Shown here: positions 1 through 10,618 of the stretch, piece after piece
How positions within the stretch are numbered: the stretch's first letter is position 1
How the letters are laid out: each line of letters begins with the position of its first letter
Assembly: GCA_000611775.1 (NCBI GenBank)
Contig: KK106985.1
Span: 1,722,291 to 1,786,290 of the forward strand
Length of the DNA: 64,000 nucleotides
Source of the DNA: Umbilicaria muhlenbergii
Taxonomy: Eukaryota; Ascomycota; Lecanoromycetes; Umbilicariales; Umbilicariaceae
Reading direction: 5' to 3'
The notes under the pieces: generated by a model
Told to the model about the DNA's origin: nothing
Database searches by the model: none
The model's input: the letters and a program-made list of their open reading frames with translations, nothing else
Made by a program: the position numbers and the translations under genes

Positions 1-1553
1 CTCAATCTCAGCAGGCATCCCCACGGCATCGGAAAAAACAAAGCATCACCGAAAACGAACATACCTGATGAAAAGTCCCCAGACTCGCCAAAATACTGCC
101 CCCAATCCAACTGGCAAACCTCCTCTCGACCGTATTCCCCGGTGCCGTAATCCTCACCCGCGGCCCCGGATACAGCGTCATCAGCTCATGGTTCAACCGA
201 TCCGTAAACCCATACAACAAACTACTCCCGCCCGTCACCACCACATTACTCAACAGATGCGGCCGGATATCCACATCCACCTGACTCAGACTGCTCTGAA
301 TGAGCGCCGGCAAGGTCTGCCCCGCCTGCGGCGCCGGGTTCGAAGCGTCCGCCAACGCCATCTTGGCGTCGAACAGCCCTTCCGCGGCTCGGTACCGCTC
401 CCCGCCGAAGAGCTGGTTGTAGCCGTCGGGGAACTCGAAGGGCCGGCCGGGTTGCGAGGAGGCGAGGGCTTCGTTGGTGCTGCCGTGGGCATTGTGCGAG
501 GTTAGGCGGCCGGGGCCGGGCCAGACTTGCACGACGGATTCTTTGAACTCGGTGAGGACGCGCTCTTCTTGGAGGCGGCGGAAGGAGAGGTGTGGGGTGC
601 TGGCGGGGGGGAAGGTGCGGTAGGTGGCTGAGGGCGGGGCGCCGGCGTCGACGGGCGTTTTGGAGGTTATGAGGTAGTGCGGGGTTAGGGGGATTGGGGG
701 GGTGGAGGTGGAGAATAAGAGGCGTAGTTGGTCGGAGATGAAGTTTCCGGCGAGGGGGGAGCGGGCGACGCCTTTTTTGAGGAGGAGACCGTCGTGGACG
801 GGGGTTATGGAGATGTTGGAGGCGCCGATGTCGATTACAAGGGCGGAGGGCTTGCCGGAAGCGAAGCTGGGAGGAGTGGTTGTTAGTCGTTACTGGATAA
901 GGGCAGGAGGTGAGATGGGTGATACGTACGCTGCTAGAACGCCGTTGCGGGCAAGCCAGAATGCTGGACACGCCCAGTTCTCCATTGCTATCTCTATTGC
1001 CTTCTCCCGGCTCTTTCCTGAGTTCCAGCCCGTTTCCGTCATCAGCAAGGGGTTCTCCTCTAGTGGCTTCTCTTGTTCTTCGACACCCTCCATCTCCACG
1101 TCCATATCGCCATTCGACTTGTCGTTCAAGCCATTTGTCATCGGATTGCCAGGCTTAGCGTTCGTCAGACGAGAGGTAATCGCATACTCCCATAGGTTTG
1201 TTGCGGTGTCCCAATCCTCCACAGTGCCATCCTTGGACATAGGATTCTCAATTGATAGGTTGGGTAACGGAGTGTGTATTGATTGATCACCGAAGAGACA
1301 TTTGCGATCCGAATCTGAGGACAGGACGCCGTGATATGACGGTGTGACTGATTTGGGCACATCTTCTCCTGCGAAGCCAGCCCGTACACTTGAGTACCCA
1401 GGGTCGAGAACAAGCGCAGATATCTCGTCTGAAGAGTGCAGCATAGACACATTAGCCGACGACTCCATAGCAGATAGACAACATCAGATAAGACGTACCG
1501 CCTCCGTACTCCTGGTTGGAGGGGGGAATTGAGGAACTTTGAGCGGCAGCCAT
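1..1553 (-). CDS. arp4: Actin-related protein 4 (partial, 3' end off the left edge)
   Basis: Nuclear actin-related protein; in fungi it is a shared subunit of the NuA4 acetyltransferase and of SWR1/INO80 remodelers (family knowledge). The first 452 codons lie here. Exons are 1553-1499, 1428-930 and 866-65; introns are 70 and 63 bases, and a third intron opens at 64 and leaves the window. The ATG at 1553 was chosen because removing intron 1 joins QEYGG to [11 protein letters not shown], the usual Arp4 start; the nearer ATG at 1468 is inside that intron. Actin-fold marks are [17 protein letters not shown] (near residue 25), [17 protein letters not shown] (near 194) and [13 protein letters not shown] (near 393). 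An acidic insert at about 120-145 is common in Arp4. The last short exon is expected just beyond base 1. Family call is firm. Confidence 0.93.
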
Positions 1554-1919
1554 ATTGGCTCCAGACGATCGTCGCGCAAAGGCGCCAAGGCGCAGACTTT
1601 CAGTCGAAGATACGGACGCTGGAGAATTCTTTCGAATGTGGAAACCCGTCTATATCACTCAGACGCCATGCGCGTCACGGTGGCATTGGACGTTATTGCT
1701 TGCTTGAAGTTGCCTTGGAAGCACTCCATGGGCCTCGTCGCGAAAGCTATAGGGCTGTCTGTCAGGGCTGTCCCTGCATCGGCGGCGCGTGAAGATCTCC
1801 CGAGGTGGCATTCCCATCCCCGTTCCCCTTTCTCTGGCAACACGGTGAGTACACGTCCTCTACGGCGCACTTTCTCATAGGGGCCAACTTCTCCCCTTTG
1901 GCGCTACTGCCAATATGCA
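1554..1919. promoter_or_regulatory. Shared upstream region of arp4 and gup1
   Basis: 366 bases between two start codons that point away from each other, so it should hold both promoters and both 5' leaders. The open frames in it are short and unlike known proteins. I recognise no specific binding site. Confidence 0.5.
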
Positions 1920-4047
1920 ATGACGTTGCTACAGTATGCCCGAAGACTGTACTCCCTCGACACGCTCGATACCCGTTTCACCACCTCTTCCAGCACACCT
2001 CCGCGAGAAAGCACATTGGACACACGATCACCTATAGACCCTGCCAGACCCTCACCAACAGAGAGTGGGTCACGCACTGCGCGTGTCCCTGGTGGTAAAG
2101 GTGATGCCGGTACCTCCCCGCCGCGATGGTGGACGCCAGAGTTCTTCGTGTACTACCTTGCCTTCATCATCGTGGTCCCCATGATGTTCAAGGTCGTTTA
2201 TGATGTATCAAAACGTTCGTTGACTTTGACCCCCAAACCTTGGACTAAGCTAATCAGTTGCTTTAGCATCACACCCCAACTATCCTAAGTATGTCCATCT
2301 GCTTTCTCCGGGCTGGATCCCTGGGCGCAAAGTCGACAATTCGGACGACCAATACTCGGGCTTTCGAGAAAACATCCCTTATATGTTCATTCTTTTGGTC
2401 ATACACCCTCTACTGCGAAGAGTTTACCAAGCACTGTTTCCGATCAAGGGGCGTCCGTCCGGTTTTGATTCGGTCGCCGCGGCCAGCGCTCAGCATCCTC
2501 CTGAGTCGCAGTTGGCATCGTCGGATGCCCGGTTGAGACAGAGAGTGACCTTTGATCTTTACTTTGCTGCTGTGTATCTCTGCGCTTTGAATGGATTCTC
2601 GGCTTTGAAAGTCCTGGTAGTTCTTTACATCAATTACTCTCTAGCTACCCAGCTGCCAAAGCAGTATATTCCCACTGCTACATGGGTCTTCAATATTGGC
2701 ATCCTCTTCGCGAACGAGTTGTGCAACGGTTATAAGTATGCAGATATCGCTGAATTCTTTCTGCCATGGTCATCATCATCCAAGCCTAGTCTAGAGAAAG
2801 ATGCGTTGCACGCCAACTGGGGAACATGGCTTGATAGCTATGGCGGTCTATTACCACGGTGGGAGATCCTTTTCAACATCACTGTACTACGTCTTGTGAG
2901 CTTCAACTTGGATTATTACTGGAGCTTGAGCCGTGGCTCTGGCAGTCCTCTTGAGGTTTGCAACCCGACGCCATAAAGCAGACAAGGAAGCACTTGTAAC
3001 TGACAGTTTCAAGAAGAAGCAACTTGACCCCGCCAGCCTTTCAGAGAGAGACAGAGTAGACATACCGGCAAAGCATCAGGACTACTCATTCCGCAACTAT
3101 GCTGCTTATACGCTCTACTCGCCCTTGTATTTGACAGGACCCATTTTGACCTTCAACGACTACATTTCTCAACAACGATACCCCCCCGTGACCATCACCA
3201 AAAGCAGGACGACGCTTTACGGTGTGCGATTTCTTATTACTCTGTTGACCATGGAGTTTATGCTGCACTTCATTTATGCGGTAGCGATTTCAAAATCCCA
3301 GCCAGCCTGGGAGGTTTATACGCCGTTTCAGCTCAGCATGCTTGGCTACTTCAACCTTCACATCATTTGGCTGAAGCTACTATTACCATGGCGGTTCTTT
3401 AGGCTATGGGCACTTCTTGATGGAATCGACCCTCCCGAGAACATGGTCCGATGTATGTCAGATAACTACTCTGCACTAGCCTTCTGGCGCGGCTGGCATC
3501 GGAGCTTGAACCGCTGGCTTGTGCGGTACATCTATATTCCTCTAGGCGGTAGTGGAGGGCCAGGCACGCACGGGTATTGGGGAAAAGCGAGAGCAATCTT
3601 GAACTCCCTGATCATCTTTACTTTCGTAGCTCTGTGGCACGACATCAATCTCAAATTACTTATGTGGGGGTGGTTAATTACACTCTTCATCCTTCCGGAG
3701 GTTCTGGCCGGTTTCCTGTTTCCGAAGAGAAGATGGCAGAATCACAAGGACACATACAGGGTTATATGTGGGATTGGAGCTGTGGGTAATATCCTAATGA
3801 TGATGGCGGCAAACTTGGTTGGGTTCGCTGTCGGCCTGGACGGATTGAAGGGATTGGTGCATGGCATTGTGGGATCTTACTCCGGTAAAGCACAACCCAC
3901 GATTCAATGCGAATTAGAACTGCGCTGATACATTCCTCAGGTCTTGTGTTTTTAGCTGCTGCTTGCGCTGCATTGTTCGTGGGTGTGCAGATCATGTTTG
4001 AGACGAGGGAGCAGGAGCTGCGAAAAGGTATCAGACTGAAATGCTGA
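1920..4047 (+). CDS. gup1: Gup1-type membrane-bound O-acyltransferase
   Basis: MBOAT family protein of the ER; Gup1 remodels the lipid of GPI anchors and was first linked to glycerol uptake (family knowledge). Four exons: 1920-2214, 2267-2955, 3014-3884 and 3941-4047, giving 653 residues. Introns are 52, 58 and 56 bases. Splicing restores the expected blocks [27 protein letters not shown] and the C-terminal KGIRLKC. Several hydrophobic segments are visible; the MBOAT core has [20 protein letters not shown] and the candidate active-site histidine in [11 protein letters not shown] near residue 537. Intron 1 uses a weaker GTTCGT donor and intron 2 GTTTGC. The N-terminal 75 residues are poorly conserved-looking and Ser/Thr/Pro rich, so the exact start is less sure than the rest. 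Confidence 0.93.
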
Positions 4048-4386
4048 CCTCTACGGCTTCCCTAAGCACAAAAATGTGCAACGTTCCACACCAGCTGCAC
4101 TCGAAAGATTCGCAAAGCCTGCGTGTGAGATATTGGCAGAGCAAACAAATAAACAATTATAACCAATATATTAAACCTGCCTTTCAAGAGGGTGGGAAGG
4201 GCTCCTCAACCCCCGGGGGCAGCACTCCACACCTATGTACTAATGCGGTTAGTCGGCAACCTTGGTGAACCGTGAAACTCAAGCTCGACAGCCCTATGCC
4301 TCCACCAACGCCAATTCACCATTGTAAATTTTGCCATGTACATAAACCAGCATTGGCCGGCACAATGCAGGACCTAGGTCACAGGC
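4048..4386. other. Intergenic, gup1 to next gene
   Basis: 339 bases holding the gup1 3' end and the upstream region of the next gene on the same strand. An open frame enters it from the gene downstream (from 4272), but its part before 4387 begins without ATG and reads unlike a protein. Nothing else seen. Confidence 0.4.
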
Positions 4387-6902
4387 ATGTCATTCGGTCA
4401 ACATGCGTGCCGTCAAACGGTACGGCGACACCTTTCAAGTCCCACAGACCACATCTGGATCAGCGACGACTTGCTCGCGAACGCATTACATCGTTTCACC
4501 CTCGGACACTGCTCAAGACGCCGTGTAAGCTTTGCGCCTGGGCCATTGGAGGCGAGGAAGAGGTCTGCGAAGCGCCGAATGATGAACATGGCCGTAGCAG
4601 GTGGGATCAGGGCAATCGATGTCGGTTCGCTCCTGGGGAGAGGTGGAGGATTGGAGCAACCAGCTTGGCGATGGGAGAGTCCTACAATACCAACGGAATC
4701 TCCACTACACGGAGAGGCAAAGACGGGTATGTTTGGGTCATTTCGATTTACCCGTATGACACTGGAGTGTTGACAAGCCTAGCAGAGACACCACCGCTTC
4801 CTTCGTGGTTGGCCGACTACCAACCATCACCTGTTGCCGAGTCTCAAATAAAGGCCAAGAAAACAAAACCTCGGGGCCTTGCAACCGCGGTTGGGACAGC
4901 TAGTCACGGAGGCCCGCCTGGGGAAACAGTGAAGCTTATAAAAGAGTTGAACAGCTGCAAAAGTGCCATGGAGATTCGGATGTTCTTGAAGAGCCCTGGG
5001 ATCAAGATAGAGCAAGAAGTAACCTGCAGTAGATTGGCATTTTCCCGACTTCTGGATGTCGGTATGCCCTTACAGACCGTGCTCGAATTCCTCGACGATG
5101 CCTCTCTAAACGCACCAGAGGCTCAGAACCTACAACAATTACTAGGCTGTCTCGTAAAGAGGCCCACAAACGATCAAGACTTCGAGGTGCTAGGCAACTG
5201 GGTGAGGAGACATACATCTCTGGGCAGAATACCGGAGACGGATATTGGATCAGTCCTAAACTCGGTCTGTCACACTGGATCCGATGTCTGTCACCCCAAC
5301 CTCGGTTCCCTTATTGCGATGAACGTTTGGAATGGAATCCAATCCTCTTCTGTTCTACCGCCAAAGAATATAGAAGCTAAGACTTTTAACACTCTACTAG
5401 AGCATATATCGCTGAACGAGTGGTCCGAGAGGGTTCAGTCTGTAGGGAATAGCATTGTCAGATCTGTACCTAGATCACAACTCCATAATGTGCAGTCTGG
5501 CATCGCGGCTTTCATACGAAGCTGGCTCCTCGCCATGAGAACGTCTACTGGAATTGGGGCACAAGAGCTGCCTCTGCTGGAGGACCTCGCAGCCATGGCC
5601 GAATTCCTTGGAATTCTTCCAACTAAGGTGGCAACTGCAATCTTGGAAATGGTGATCACGAAGGAGGTAATGACAACTTCTGTCATGTCGCAAGGGTGTC
5701 AAGGTATTTTAGCACGGATGGTTCACCTGCTGGAAATTCTACCTGTCCAAATCGCAAAGTCCAGTGTGACAAGCGCGGCCAGCAACATCTGTTTTGGTCA
5801 CCACCAAGCGCTTAGCAAGGGCCGGAGAGGTCTGGAGCTGCTCGAGTTTTGGTTACAGATTCTCTCAAAATCCGACGTGTTCCGGCAATCTATATCGTGC
5901 AGCGCTGAGTGGCGAGCTTTCGAGAAGGGTTTATCAGAGCGGACAATGGATAAACTATACCTTCGGGGACTCAGCGATCGAGAACGTTGTCGATTCATCT
6001 TGCGCCATTGGATCTTGGAAGATGTAGGTGTGGAAAACGTGGAGGAAGCACCTCCGGTTGTTTCGAATACCCTCAACTGCTTCGAAGGACTCAACCAGGC
6101 CGAGCATGGGACGGCGCCATATGGCCATATGCTCCGAGCACTCAGGATCCATACAAAGTCCCTTGATAAAATCTTACCTCGGCTCTTCTCCTTGCTGTCC
6201 TCTTCTGGTGAAAGCCAGACAACCGTCAATGTTATCAGGCGCATGCAGAAGTATCGACTTCCTATTGATGCCCGCATATTATCTTTCGTGATCAAGAGAT
6301 ACTGCAAAACGAAGCCCGCGTCTGCACTCACCTTGTTTAAATCGCATACGGGTCTTTCGCTTGCAAGATGCCCCGAATTGGCTGAAAGCATCATTGCCGA
6401 TCCTGAGACAGGTCCAGATACCGTCTTCCGTCACCTTGGCCTAGACCGCCAAACAAGAGCAGCCTTGAATAGGAATTCGACGCACCAGGATGCGAGTCAC
6501 TTGTCAAGAGCCCAAATCCAACTACTGCATAGGATGGCGCTGGCATTCGCTAATGCTGCTCATCTTCGGCCCCGAATCGCATTTCGATATGTGCACCGCT
6601 GCTACCTAATTCTCAAAAGAGAGTGGGGGGGAGTTTTCGATCCCCAGCTTTCACGAGCATTGACTGTAGCCGGTATCATTCGGCCCTTGAAAGCGGGCCA
6701 ATGGGTCAGCACAATGAAGCTTAGGTGGATTTTGTCTCTAGTGAGAGATATCGAGGGCGAGGAGATCGCGAACGAAATGGATGAGACGGTATATGAGTGG
6801 CGAGGGCAGTTGGTGCGGGCGAGTCGGGCCAAACAATGGCACACAAGAGCCTTTGGACCCTCGTATGAGCTATCCGGGCCCGAGTCGGTTCTGCGGCATT
6901 GA
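4387..6902 (+). CDS. Conserved-looking fungal protein, probably mitochondrial helical-repeat (PPR-like)
   Basis: Not recognised as a named protein. Two exons, 4387-4726 and 4783-6902, 819 residues; the 56-base intron has a clear GTATGT donor and phase 1 joint (G plus CA gives Ala). The start at 4387 was preferred over the long open frame beginning at 4272 because it yields a basic N-terminus with APGPLEARKRSAKRR, a pattern often seen just after the presequence of fungal mitochondrial proteins. The body is alpha-helical with repeated leucine-rich segments of about 35-40 residues and a late stretch TTVNVIRRMQKYRLPIDAR that resembles a PPR unit. Inference: mitochondrial RNA-related or expression factor. 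It could equally be another alpha-solenoid protein. Confidence 0.75.
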
Positions 6903-7473
6903 GAGATTCGTGCGTCGGTCTTCGCAGGGCGCGGAAAAGTTCCGTTAATCTGCGGTAATCGGCCGCTCGGCCTGCTTCTTTGTGCCACTTGAACATAGCC
7001 GTAGTGTTCCGTCAATGACAGATGCAGGCCTTCATGGGGACGATCTCTACTACAGGGCCGATTAAGAGACTTTAGCATATGCTTGAAAGGATGAAGCGGA
7101 AGCGCCTTACAGTGCTTGCCTCCCATACCGCCTTTACAGTAATGCATACATACTGCATACATAGTCCATGATGTCAGGGTTCGCTCCGCGCTCCACGGCG
7201 CTCTCAACCGCGACGGCCAGGTCGGCACCATTGCTGTTGTCGTTGCTTGACCTACCGCAAGACATGCAACGAACCTAGGAACCCTTCTCACCACTATACC
7301 GCTCTGCGTTGACATCTATAAAGATGGCACTGTCGTCTGCTTCTCATTGCACATCACTACACCAATCCAACAAGTCTTAAACACTACCATCACTACACTA
7401 ATCCAACAAGTCTTAAACACTACCATCACTACACCAATCCAACAAGTCCCAGACCTCAATCCCTCCACCCACC
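6903..7473. other. Intergenic with tandem repeat
   Basis: 571 bases between two plus-strand genes. It contains the 36-bp tandem repeat listed separately and otherwise only frames that are shadows of the upstream gene. Confidence 0.4.
7352..7448 (+). repeat. 36-bp tandem repeat, 2.7 copies
   Basis: Units at 7352-7387, 7388-7423 and a partial one at 7424-7448. Each begins CATCACTACAC and contains CCAACAAGTC; the first two units differ at one base. The array ends 25 bases before the start codon of the flavin monooxygenase, so it is probably in its leader or core promoter. Confidence 0.9.
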
Positions 7474-8836
7474 ATGACCATAACCTCCCCTCCCACTCCC
7501 TCCCCCAAACCCACCGCAGACAAACCCTTCACCATCGCCATCTGTGGCGGCGGCATCGGCGGCCTCGCCCTCGCCATCGGCCTCCTCCACCACGGCGTCC
7601 CCGTCCACGTCTACGAAGCCGCCCACGCCTTCTCCGAGATCGGCGCCGGCGTCGCCTTCGGCCCCAACTCCGTCCGCGCCATGGGCCTCATCGACCCGGC
7701 CATCCGGACCGGCTTCGACAGACGCGCCACCCACAACGCCTACCCGGAAAAAGCGCGGACGTTTTTTGATTTCCGCCACGGTATGGATGGGCCGCATGGG
7801 AGGGCCGGGATGCCGATTACGGAGGTCAAGGCGAAGGTGGGGACGCCGGCGACAGTGCATCGGGCGCATTTTTTGGACGAGTTGGTGAAGCTGGTGCCGG
7901 ACGGGTGCGCGAGTTTTGGGAAGAGGGTGGAGGCGGTGGAGGAGATGGAGGACGGAGGGGTGAGGTTGAGGTTTCATGATGGGAGCGAGGCGGAGGCGAG
8001 TGCGGTCGTGGGGTGTGATGGGATTAAGAGCCGGGTGAGGAGGATGTTACTTGGAGAGGAGAATGAGGCGGCGTATGCGCAGTTTACGGGGAAGTATGCG
8101 TACCGAGGGTTGATTCCGATGGAGAAGGCGGTCGAGGTGCTAGGGGATGAGTTGGCGAGGAATAGTCAGATGTACTTGGGGTATCGGGGGCATGTGTTGA
8201 CTTTTCCGATCGAGAAGGGAGAGGTGATGAATGTGGTTGCGTTTCAGACGAAGAAGGATGGGAGGTGGGAGGATGAGAAGTGGGTGCTCCCGATGAAGAA
8301 GGAGGATATGGACGAGGACTTCAAGGACTGGGGCGAGAATGTCAAGAGTATCTTGGCTCTGATGGAGAAGCCGGATCTTTGGGCCTTGTGAGCACGAAAC
8401 TGCCACTCCATGATTTTCTCATGCTAATGTGACCGGCAGGTTCGATGACCCCCCCGCAAATACTTTCACCAAAGGCCGCATATGCCTCCTCGGCGATTCC
8501 GCACACGCGAGCACCCCGCATCAAGGTGCCGGCGCCGGAATGGCGCTCGAGGACGCCTACGTCTTATCCAATCTCCTCGGCTTAATACACAAGTCCTCGG
8601 ACATCGAGAGGGCTTTCAAGGCCTACGATGCTGTCAGGCGGCCGCGCGATCAGAAGCTGGTGACGACGAGCAGGGAAGCGGGGAAGGTAGTCGACTTTGA
8701 GGGGGATGGGACGGGCGACGATGTCCAAGCTATCAAGGCGGATTTGGACAGGCGGTGGGAGTGGATTTGGGAGGAGGATTTGGAGAAGGAGTTGGAAGAG
8801 GCGAAGAAGCTGTTGCGTGATGGAGCTGAGTTGTAG
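7474..8836 (+). CDS. FAD-dependent monooxygenase, salicylate-hydroxylase-like
   Basis: Group A flavin monooxygenase that should hydroxylate an aromatic substrate with NAD(P)H and O2; the substrate cannot be read from sequence. Two exons, 7474-8387 and 8440-8836, 436 residues, 52-base intron with phase 2 joint restoring WALFDDPPA. Motifs: dinucleotide fold IAICGGGIGGLALAIGL near residue 20, the DG motif VVGCDGIKSRVRRML near 176, and the second FAD motif LGDSAHASTPHQGAGAGMAL near 330 (many relatives have GDAAHA). Length matches the family. The first 300 bases are very GC-rich with strong C/G third positions, unlike the exon-2 part. No biosynthetic neighbours were seen next to it, so a catabolic role is as likely as a secondary-metabolite one. 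Confidence 0.88.
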
Positions 8837-9221
8837 CTGGGGGGGGGTTCTGCTCATTAATGCTTACGTCGAGGCGAGGCAGGCATGGTGGTGGCGGAAG
8901 TATAGGAGAGTAATGCTACGTAGTATATCAGTTTGATACGACATTGCTGGCATCAAAGATTTATGGCAGTGCAGCAACCAAGATCACTATTGGTCAATAA
9001 TTGCAAGGCTCTGTAACATCCTGGTTTCTGCCTTCGATTTCCGGATCTTTCAAATCGCGTGGGATTTGTATGAGAGCCTGGTATTGTACCTTGGTCGAAA
9101 ACCCGCCTATTGATTCCCTGTACGCCACCTCTACTCGACACTGACGTCAGATGCATGGTAATACACGTTAAGAAATCTCCGCATCCCGGGAGGACCGCTG
9201 GCTCGAAGTGATGCCCCAAAT
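8837..9221. other. Intergenic between convergent genes
   Basis: 385 bases holding the 3' ends of the monooxygenase and of pup1. No gene seen. A CRE-like palindrome TGACGTCA lies at 9142-9149 but is not next to a start codon. Confidence 0.4.
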
Positions 9222-10109
9222 CTATGCATCGATATCCATCTTCTCCACTACCACCACATCATCATCTGACGACAGCTCATGCACCGTCACATACTTGCTA
9301 ATCTCTTCCCTTGTGATGACCTTCTCATCAAGCACAGCGGTCGTCCCTTTCTTAAACATATAACTCCTCTGTTTCTGCTCCCGCTGGTTGGGCGTGATGT
9401 AGTTCCTCATCAATGTCGTCTTCTCCTCCGTAATAACGCAGACATCCACATTCGATCCAGACCCCAGGTCGTTGAATATTCCAGCCTTGATCGCCTCCGA
9501 GGCTAGTTTTATCGCATCGTCCCGTGTCATATAGGGCTTCCATTGGGTTTCGAACATCGCCATTGCGGCTAATGAGCCGCTGCCCATGGTCACGTAGGGG
9601 AGCTTGTCGGTGCTGCCGTGGGCGTGAACGGTGAAGAGACCGACCCCGGTGGGGTCGACCCCGGCAACGACGAGGTATGCGCCGATGTGGCCTTGGTAGC
9701 GGAAGAGGTGTTGTTTCAGCATTGTCATGCAGGTAACGACTCGTGGCTTGCGGCCGGTGGAAAGAGCGTGCAGTTCGAGGTTGGAGGAGATGATGGCGGT
9801 GGTGAATTCGGTGTCGGCGGCTGTGCCGGCGCCGGCACACCATATTTGAGGGGCGATGTAATGTAGCTTTTCGCAGTTCTGTAGAGATCTAAGTCAGTGA
9901 AGCTCAAAAGGATCGAAAGTAGGTTGCGGTCGTACTTTATCTGCGACTATCGGTCCGCTCGTGGCTCTTGTGTCCGCCGCTATTACCACTCCTCCATCAA
10001 ATATGCATCCGACGATTGTTGTGCCAGTGCTTGTAGCTTTGGGGAGGGGTACGCCCTGCGCATGTAGTGCGGCATTGCGATTGTAGTTGGAGAAATCGAA
10101 CCCGGGCAT
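9222..10109 (-). CDS. pup1: Proteasome 20S subunit beta-2 (Pup1)
   Basis: Catalytic beta-2 subunit of the 20S proteasome (trypsin-like activity, family knowledge). Exons 10109-9936 and 9878-9222 give 276 residues; the 57-base intron is phase 0 and joins VADK to [11 protein letters not shown]. The propeptide ends at Gly29, leaving Thr30 of [11 protein letters not shown] as the N-terminal nucleophile after processing. Other landmarks are [14 protein letters not shown] with the family Asp, the lysine in the second conserved block and GSGSLAAM. The C-terminal tail with KMDIDA is normal for fungal Pup1. Its start region faces nup159. Confidence 0.96.
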
Positions 10110-10618
10110 GATGGCGATGGATGGTCAGCTTAAGCTGACTGGCTTGTGGGGTCGTGATGAGTTATTGGTTCAGACTAGAGTCCACAAGAGCTAGACAAAA
10201 AGATCTTAATACTTCAGTGAAGTCAGTGTTGCGAAAAAGTCCCTTTTCTCTGAGTTGAAGCTCTATGGTGACGAGGTGTGGATGCCTCCAGCTCCAAGCT
10301 CCCTCACGAAACGCGAGAGCAGGCTCGATGCTTGCTTAGTCATCCAAATCTTTCGCGCTCCGCGCCGACCTCGTTGCCCTCAGATACTTCTCAAGATTAG
10401 CTGTTAGGGAGGGCGTAGGGACAGCGCATGCGGTCTATGCTTCCTATACTCCAATTTTTAAGCTGGACCGGACATTGAAGCTCTTCAGCGGGAAAGTCTC
10501 CTACGTCTCCCGACGGCACTCATTCGGTTCAACGCGTACAACTCCTGATGTTAAGAACAAGCGCCATCTTATAGACCGCGAGGTACGGACTGTCTCGCCG
10601 GACTTTGAAAGAGCAAGG
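10110..10618. promoter_or_regulatory. Shared upstream region of pup1 and nup159
   Basis: 509 bases between divergent starts. It should hold both promoters. I did not find a clear proteasome control element of the yeast GGTGGCAAA type. An in-frame open stretch upstream of the nup159 ATG is not needed for the protein. Confidence 0.5.

Noticed and set aside
246-971. Long minus frame of 241 residues rich in Arg and Pro
   Set aside because: Wrong phase over arp4 exon 3; the arp4 frame carries the conserved actin-fold motifs.
4272-4386. Upstream extension of the helical-repeat protein
   Set aside because: It begins at GTG and reads unlike a protein; the spliced start at 4387 gives a better mitochondrial-type N-terminus.
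6602-7315. Minus frame of 237 residues
   Set aside because: Overlaps the end of the helical-repeat protein on the other strand; composition is not protein-like and no motif is present.
9142-9149. CRE palindrome TGACGTCA
   Set aside because: It lies between two convergent 3' ends with no start codon nearby, so a promoter role is unlikely.
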